Shown here in pieces: positions 57,722-64,000 of a stretch of 64,000 nucleotides of DNA (its first letter is position 1; each line of letters begins with the position of its first letter). The notes below the pieces were generated by a model. It was not told the DNA's origin and made no database searches. It saw only the letters and a program-made list of their open reading frames with translations. The DNA is taken from NCBI GenBank assembly GCA_013822265.1, contig PNKD01000008.1:1-64000 (forward strand). The letters run 5' to 3'. The position numbers and the translations under genes are program-made. The stretch is from Leptothrix sp. (in: b-proteobacteria) (GTDB lineage: Bacteria > Pseudomonadota > Gammaproteobacteria > Burkholderiales > Burkholderiaceae_C).

Positions 57722-59038
57722 CTACAAGGCGCAGCTGCGAAAGCCTGCCGGCACGTCGTTGCGCCCGGGCAGGAAGTAGTTGCGGTAGCGTGGGTGGCAC
57801 AGGCGCGGCTGCGTCATGAACGACGCGCCGCGCAGCACCGGCCGGCCATCGAACCACGGCGCCGAGTAGTCGCGGTAGGGATGGGCGCTGAAGCCGGGGT
57901 AGGGCGCGAAGGCGCTGGCCGTCCACTCCCACACGTCGCCCCAGCGGAACGCCGCGCCGACGCTCATCGCCGCACGCTCCCACTCGGCTTCGGCGGGCAG
58001 GCGGCGGCCGGCCCAGCGGCACCAGGCCAGCGCTTCGTGCTGCGTCAGGTGGCAGGCAGCGTGACCCTTGTGCAAGGGCTGCCAGCGGCCGTGGCGCCAT
58101 TGCTGCCAATGGCCGCGCCCTCCACTCTGGCGCCGCAGATAGCGTGGCGCGCGCGCGCCGGCGGCGGCCAGCCACCGCTGCCCGGCCGGCGTCCAGAAGC
58201 GGCTGTCGGCGTAGCCGCCGGCATCGACGAAGGGCAAGAACTCGGCCCAGCGCACGACTTGCGCGTCGATGGTCGCGGCCGGTACCTGCACGACGCAGGC
58301 ACCCAGCTGGTTGTCGAAGGCGAACCCCTCGCCGGCCGTGCTGCCCAGCCGCCACGGGCCGGCCTGCAGCGGCAGCGGCGCCGGCGGGTCGGGCAGCGCC
58401 CGCGGCTGCCAGCGGGTGTCGGCAATGGCCACGCCCAGGGCCTGCGCCATGTAGAGCGCGGCTTCGTGGTGCATGTCCTCGTGCAGCAGGGCCAGGCGGA
58501 AGAAGTAGAGCGCGTCGTCGCTGGCGCCTGCACCTTGGGCGTCGTTCAGGTCGCGCAGTTCGTGCAGGGTGCGGTCGAACTGCGCCTGCAGGTCGCCGCG
58601 CGTGGCGGCTGCGTCGGGCAGCGGCAGCGCCCAGCGCGTGTGATGCGGCACGCGGCTGGAGTTGTAGAGCGTGTCGGCGCCGTCCCTTGCGGGGGCGCGG
58701 CGCGGCGCGTCGGGGTCAGCGGCAGCGCCTGCGGCACGCGCGGTGTTGCGGCCTATCCACCAGTCCTGGAACCAGCCCACATGGCCCAGTTCCCAAAGCG
58801 GCGGGTTGAGCTCGTCGCGCTGCGGCACCTGCAGCCCGGGCAGCGCGAGCTCATAGGCCTCGAAGGTGGCCAGCGTGTCGCGGCGGCTGTCCAGCAGGGC
58901 GCGCGCCAGGGCCGCGGCATCACCCTGGCGTGCGATGCGGGCGGCCTCGCCGGTCGCCTGTGTTTCATCGGCTGCGCCGGGGCCATCGCGCGCAGCGCGG
59001 CGGCCGGGCGCGGCAGGCGCTAGGCTTGCGTCATGCAT
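57722..59038 (-). CDS. senA: EgtB-family nonheme iron enzyme, probable selenoneine synthase
   Basis: NPPLWELGHVGWFQDWWIGRN, LLHEDMHHEAALYM, FGE-sulfatase-type C-terminus (WGDVWEWTASAF...RGASF); neighbours are SenB- and SelD-like. Confidence 0.82.
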   Translation of the reverse strand: MHDASLAPAAPGRRAARDGPGAADETQATGEAARIARQGDAAALARALLDSRRDTLATFEAYELALPGLQVPQRDELNPPLWELGHVGWFQDWWIGRNTARAAGAAADPDAPRRAPARDGADTLYNSSRVPHHTRWALPLPDAAATRGDLQAQFDRTLHELRDLNDAQGAGASDDALYFFRLALLHEDMHHEAALYMAQALGVAIADTRWQPRALPDPPAPLPLQAGPWRLGSTAGEGFAFDNQLGACVVQVPAATIDAQVVRWAEFLPFVDAGGYADSRFWTPAGQRWLAAAGARAPRYLRRQSGGRGHWQQWRHGRWQPLHKGHAACHLTQHEALAWCRWAGRRLPAEAEWERAAMSVGAAFRWGDVWEWTASAFAPYPGFSAHPYRDYSAPWFDGRPVLRGASFMTQPRLCHPRYRNYFLPGRNDVPAGFRSCAL

Positions 59039-60016
59039 CGTGAGTCCATCGTCATCGTCACCCCCGCGTTCGCGGACGCGAACAACGGCAACTGGCAGAC
59101 GGCGCGCCGCTGGGCACGCCTGCTGGGCTCAGCTTACCGTGTCCGCCTCGCGGGCGGCTGGCCGCCGGCCGATGGCGGCGGCGACGAGGGCTTGATGATC
59201 GCGCTGCACGCCCGCCGCTCGGCCGCCGCGGCGGCCGCGTGGCGGGCGGCCTGCCCGCAGCGCCCGCTGCTGCTGGCGCTGACCGGCACCGACCTCTACC
59301 GCGACATCCACGATGACGCCGGCGCGCAGCGCTCGCTCGCGCTGGCCGACCGGCTGGTGGTGCTCAACGAACTCGGCGCCCGGCAATTGCCGCCCGCCTT
59401 GCGCGACAAGTGCGACGTCGTGCTGCAGTCGTGCAGCGCCCGCCGCACGCTGCCGCGAACCAAGCGCCACCTGCGCGCGCTGATGGTGGGCCACCTGCGC
59501 GACGAGAAGGACCCGCAGACCTACTTCGCCGCCGCGCGGCTGCTGGCCGGGCGCCGCGACATCCTGCTCGACCATGTCGGCAGCGCCCTCGACCCCGCGC
59601 TGGGTGCGCAGGCCCAGGCGCTGGCCGCGGAACTGCCCACCTACCGCTGGCTCGGCGGCCTGCCGCATGCCGCGGCGCGCGCGCGCATCCAGCGCGCCCA
59701 TGTGCTGGTGCACCCCAGCCGCATGGAGGGCGGCGCGCACGTCGTCACCGAGTCCATGCGCAGCGGCACGCCGGTGCTGGCGTCACGCATCGACGGCAAC
59801 CTCGGCCTGCTGGGCGCCGACTACCCGGGGCTGTTCGAGCCCGGCGATGCGGCCGGGCTGGCAGCCCTGCTGGAGCGCGCCCGCGACGATGCCGCTATGC
59901 TGCCAGCCCTGCAGGCGAGGCTGGCCTTGCGCGCGCCGCTGGCGTCGCCGCAGGCCGAGGCCGCGAAGCTGCAGGGCATCGTCGCTCGCCTGCTCGGTGG
60001 TGGCCGCGGCACCTGA
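59033..60016 (+). CDS. senB: glycosyltransferase, probable selenosugar synthase
   Basis: VIVTPAFADANNGNWQTARRWARLL, ALTGTDLYRDI, VHPSRMEGGAHVVTESMRSGTPVLAS; between senA and selD. Confidence 0.82.
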   Translation: MHRESIVIVTPAFADANNGNWQTARRWARLLGSAYRVRLAGGWPPADGGGDEGLMIALHARRSAAAAAAWRAACPQRPLLLALTGTDLYRDIHDDAGAQRSLALADRLVVLNELGARQLPPALRDKCDVVLQSCSARRTLPRTKRHLRALMVGHLRDEKDPQTYFAAARLLAGRRDILLDHVGSALDPALGAQAQALAAELPTYRWLGGLPHAAARARIQRAHVLVHPSRMEGGAHVVTESMRSGTPVLASRIDGNLGLLGADYPGLFEPGDAAGLAALLERARDDAAMLPALQARLALRAPLASPQAEAAKLQGIVARLLGGGRGT

Positions 60017-60080
60017 GCCGCGCGGCCAACCCGGCCGCTGCGATGCGTTCCCACCGATCCCGTCATCCAGGAGCCCACCG

Positions 60081-61145
60081 ATGAACGCCCCCGAAAGACC
60101 TGCCGAACCTCGGCTGACGTCGCTGTCGCACGGCGGCGGCTGCGGCTGCAAGATTGCTCCCGGTGTGTTGAGCGAAATCTTGAAGGGCACCGCCGCGATG
60201 CCCATCCCCAAGGAACTGCTGGTCGGCATCGAGACGGCCGACGACGCCGCCGTCTACCGGCTCAACGACGAGCAGGCGCTGATCGCCACCACCGACTTCT
60301 TCATGCCCATCGTCGACGACCCGCTCGACTTCGGGCGCATCGCCGCCACCAATGCCATCAGCGACGTCTACGCGATGGGCGGGCGGCCGATCATGGCGCT
60401 GGCGCTGGTGGGCATGCCGATCAACGTGCTGTCGACGCAGACCATAGGCCGCATCCTGGAAGGCGGCGCCTCGGTCTGCCGCACGGCCGGCATCCCCATC
60501 GCCGGCGGCCACACCATCGACAGCGTCGAGGCCATCTATGGCCTGGTGGCGCTCGGCCTGGTGCACCCCAAACACGTCAAGCGCAACGCCGACGCGCGCG
60601 CCGGCGACGTGCTGGTGCTGGGCAAGCCGCTGGGCGTGGGCGTGATGAGCGCGGCGCTGAAGAAGGGCGAACTGGGCGACGCCGGCTACGCGCAGATGAT
60701 CGCCAGCACGACCCAGCTCAACACCCCCGGCCCCGACCTGGCCGCGCTGCCGGGCGTGCACGCGCTGACCGACGTCACCGGTTTCGGCCTCGCCGGCCAT
60801 GCGCTGGAGATGGCGCGCGGCGCGCGTTGCGAATTGCACCTCGATTGGCAGGCCGTGCCGCTGCTGCCCGGCGTGCATGCGCTGGCGAGCCGGGGGTTCA
60901 TCACCGGCGCGTCCGGCCGCAACTGGGCCGGTTATGGCGCGGGCGTGGTCGTGCCGGGCAACTTCGCCGAGGTCGAGCAGGCACTGCTGACCGACCCGCA
61001 GACCAGCGGCGGCCTGCTCGTGGCCTGCGCGCCGGGCAGCGTCGACGAGGTGATGGCGGTGTTCCGCCGCCATGGCTTCGAGGGCGCGGCCGTCGTCGGG
61101 CAGGTGAGGGCGGCGTCGGGCTCGCCGCGGGTCGTCGTCGCCTGA
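60081..61145 (+). CDS. selD: selenide, water dikinase (SelD/SenC type)
   Basis: LSHGGGCGCKIAPGVL, DDAAVYRLNDEQALIATTDFFMPIVDDP, GGHTID. Confidence 0.93.
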   Translation: MNAPERPAEPRLTSLSHGGGCGCKIAPGVLSEILKGTAAMPIPKELLVGIETADDAAVYRLNDEQALIATTDFFMPIVDDPLDFGRIAATNAISDVYAMGGRPIMALALVGMPINVLSTQTIGRILEGGASVCRTAGIPIAGGHTIDSVEAIYGLVALGLVHPKHVKRNADARAGDVLVLGKPLGVGVMSAALKKGELGDAGYAQMIASTTQLNTPGPDLAALPGVHALTDVTGFGLAGHALEMARGARCELHLDWQAVPLLPGVHALASRGFITGASGRNWAGYGAGVVVPGNFAEVEQALLTDPQTSGGLLVACAPGSVDEVMAVFRRHGFEGAAVVGQVRAASGSPRVVVA

Positions 61146-61209
61146 TCCGGGCGCTCGATACGGCGCCGGCGGCTGTGGATGGCCGCGGCGATGCGGCTTG
61201 CCGTGGGTC

Positions 61210-62163
61210 TCAGCCGGGTTCGGGCTCCGGGGCAGCCGTGGCGCCGCGCGTGCCGCGCCGGGCCTTCCTGGCCTGGCGCAGGGCCTCCTGCACTTGGCTC
61301 TCGGCCACCCAGGCCATGTGCTCGGACGGTGTCTCCAGCGTGATGCGCCCCAGCGCACCCGAGCGGAAGTCGTTGAGCACCGCCTCGGCGGCCTTCTGCA
61401 GGTTGAGGCCGCCGCCGGCCTGCACCAGGCCGCGCCGGCGTGCGATCAGCGCCAGCAGCTCATCGGCGTGCACTGCGGCCAGGGCAGCGGCGTCGGGCAG
61501 CTTGTAGCGGCCGGCGAGCGCCTCGGCGTAGGCGCCCTGCAGCCGCTCGAGCAGCGCCAGCGCCACTTCGTGCTCGTCGTAGGCATTGCGGCCGACGGCA
61601 CCGCTGGCGGCCAGGTGCAGGCCGCTTTGCGGCACCGTGATGCGCGGCCACAGCATGCCCGGCGTGTCGTACAGCGTCACGTCGCTGGCCAGCACGATGA
61701 CCTGCTCGGCCTTGGTGATGCCGGCCTCGTCGCCGGTCTTGGCGGCCTTGCGCCGCACCAGCGTGTTGATGAGCGTGCTCTTGCCGACGTTGGGGATGCC
61801 GCAGATCAGCACGCGCAGCGGCTTGACCATGCCGCCGCGCAGCGGCGCCAGCGCACGGCAGGCCTGGATCAGCCGCGCGGCGGGCGCCGTCTCGCTGGCG
61901 TCGAGGCCGATGGCGCGTGTCTCGGGCAGCGCGTTGTAGTGGGCCAGCCACAGCGCCGTGCGCTCGGAGTCGGCCAGGTCCTGCTTGTTCAGCAGCTTGA
62001 GCGCCGGCTTGCCCTCGGTCAGGCTGGCCAGCAGCGGGTTGGCGCTGGCGCCGGGCAGGCGGGCGTCGAGCAGTTCGATGACGACGTCGATGCCGGCCTT
62101 CAGCCGCTTGACCAGCGCCAGCCGCGTGCTGTGCATGTGGCCGGGAAACCATTGGATCGCCAT
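61210..62163 (-). CDS. ylqF: YlqF/RbgA-type ribosome biogenesis GTPase
   Basis: MAIQWFPGHMHSTR, LLNKQDLAD, GIPNVGKSTLIN (circularly permuted GTPase). Confidence 0.93.
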   Translation of the reverse strand: MAIQWFPGHMHSTRLALVKRLKAGIDVVIELLDARLPGASANPLLASLTEGKPALKLLNKQDLADSERTALWLAHYNALPETRAIGLDASETAPAARLIQACRALAPLRGGMVKPLRVLICGIPNVGKSTLINTLVRRKAAKTGDEAGITKAEQVIVLASDVTLYDTPGMLWPRITVPQSGLHLAASGAVGRNAYDEHEVALALLERLQGAYAEALAGRYKLPDAAALAAVHADELLALIARRRGLVQAGGGLNLQKAAEAVLNDFRSGALGRITLETPSEHMAWVAESQVQEALRQARKARRGTRGATAAPEPEPG

Positions 62164-62168
62164 CGTGT

Positions 62169-63314
62169 TCAGTGGGCTCGGCGCGCCGAAGCGCCAGCGA
62201 TGGCCGCGGCGACGGCGTCCCAGGTGGCCTCGAAGGCCGGCGGCGCGTAGCCGGCGCCCGAGGGCAGCCAGTCGGCGGTGTGGCCGCCGGCCAGCGTGTA
62301 GTGGCCGACGATGTCGAGGTGGTCGGCGCAGGCCACGTGCAGCACGCGCCCGTGCAGCTGGCTCAGCGTGGGCACGATGCCGTCGCTGGTGGCCGGCGTG
62401 GCCTCGAAGCCCAGGCCGCGGCTCAGCAGTCGCTGCGTGGCCGCGCCGGGTGCCGGATAGGGGTAGTGCGGATGCGGCCGTGCAGCCAGGGCGTGCAGCA
62501 GGCGGAACAGCGCGCGCAGCGCGACGTACTCGGGGTCGAGCAGTTCGCTGAACTCGAGCTCTTCGCGCGGCGGCGGCACGCCGGCGACCACGCAGCCGTA
62601 GGCGATGCCCGGGTGGTTGCTGACCGCGGTGTCGAACAGGTCGATGCCCTCGGGCGTGAGCTGCAGCACCGCGCCCTGGTCGTTCTCGATCTCGTCGAGG
62701 TAGCGCCAAACGGGGTCGTTGCGGTCGAAGCGCAGGCGCTCGAGCACGGCCTCGGCGATGCGGTCCAGCGGCCCCTGCGCGCGGCCCAGCCAGTCGTCCA
62801 GCCGCGCGGCCAGCGCGATGGCCTTGGCCGCCGCGACGATGACGCCGCGCCCCTGGCCCGAGGTGGCCAGTGCACTCAGCACCATCAGCAAGGTCTGGCC
62901 GTGCAGGCTGATGAAGTGGTTGGCCAGCGGCGTGCCGTGGTGCGGCGTGGCCACCGAGATCGCCGTGCGCGTGCGTGCGGCGACCTGCCGCGCCGCTTCG
63001 TCGTCGCTGGCCCGGCCGCTGCGACGCCCGGGCGTGAGCAGCAGCCGCATGTCCAGGCCACCGGTGGAGTGGCCGACGAAGTGCAGCGCCGGCGCGTTCA
63101 GCGCACCGCGGCGGCGCACTTCCCCCAACAGGGCGGCGGCGCGGCGCGGGATCGACGCCGTCGGCCGCGTGCGGCAACGCACGACGCGCGCCTTGACGCC
63201 GTGGCGGCGCAGTGCGCGGGCCAGCGTGTGCTCGACATCGGCAAAGTAGCTCACCGAGCCCACCGAGGTGAAGCCGAAGAAGCCGGGGACGAGAAAGACG
63301 ATGGGATCGGACAC
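62169..63314 (-). CDS. alpha/beta-hydrolase / lipase-like protein
   Basis: [40 protein letters not shown] start. Confidence 0.78.
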   Translation of the reverse strand: MSDPIVFLVPGFFGFTSVGSVSYFADVEHTLARALRRHGVKARVVRCRTRPTASIPRRAAALLGEVRRRGALNAPALHFVGHSTGGLDMRLLLTPGRRSGRASDDEAARQVAARTRTAISVATPHHGTPLANHFISLHGQTLLMVLSALATSGQGRGVIVAAAKAIALAARLDDWLGRAQGPLDRIAEAVLERLRFDRNDPVWRYLDEIENDQGAVLQLTPEGIDLFDTAVSNHPGIAYGCVVAGVPPPREELEFSELLDPEYVALRALFRLLHALAARPHPHYPYPAPGAATQRLLSRGLGFEATPATSDGIVPTLSQLHGRVLHVACADHLDIVGHYTLAGGHTADWLPSGAGYAPPAFEATWDAVAAAIAGASARRAH

Positions 63315-63475
63315 CCTGTGATTGTGCGTGCGCGGCGGCGCGGTCCGCGGCGCTGCGCGGTGCGCAGCGCGCGTGGGCCTGCGCTGGCGCAATCCATGCC
63401 AGCATGTGGCGAAGCCGGCGCTGCCGGAGGCGGCAGGCCCCCCAACGCAGCCCGCCAACGATCCCGGAGAACCCC

Positions 63476-64000
<525 letters not shown>

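Overview
High-GC chromosomal window from a betaproteobacterium. The gene content and synteny (dnaX-ybaB-recR, ileS-lspA, trxA-rho-rpmE2) look like Burkholderiales, Rubrivivax/Methylibium-like. This placement is inferred from protein character, not from a search. Most of the window is housekeeping: folP, glmM, rpmE2, rho, trxA, dnaX, ybaB, recR, ileS, lspA, ribF, murB, yajQ, pfk, and two pseudouridine synthases. Standout items: (1) a selenium locus at 53191-61145, with a PhnCDEE-like ABC transporter whose binding protein resembles the putative selenate branch, plus EgtD and SenA, SenB, SenC/SelD-type proteins, i.e. a probable selenoneine pathway in an unusual divergent arrangement; (2) a ~250-nt miniature IS200/IS605 derivative at ~30785-31040, encoding a 37-aa in-frame N-/C-terminal TnpA fusion and keeping the terminal hairpins and an RBS-sequestering hairpin; (3) a dispersed GC-rich repeat placed directly after stop codons, once as a 75-bp tandem duplication that supplies the pfk start codon; (4) a CoA-transferase gene interrupted by one in-frame amber codon; (5) adjacent pseudokinase-HDOD and active kinase-HDOD-GAF genes; (6) an SRP RNA (ffs) absent from the ORF track; (7) a GDP-D-glycero-D-manno-heptose gene set. 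No CRISPR array, rRNA, tRNA or intact transposase was recognised.
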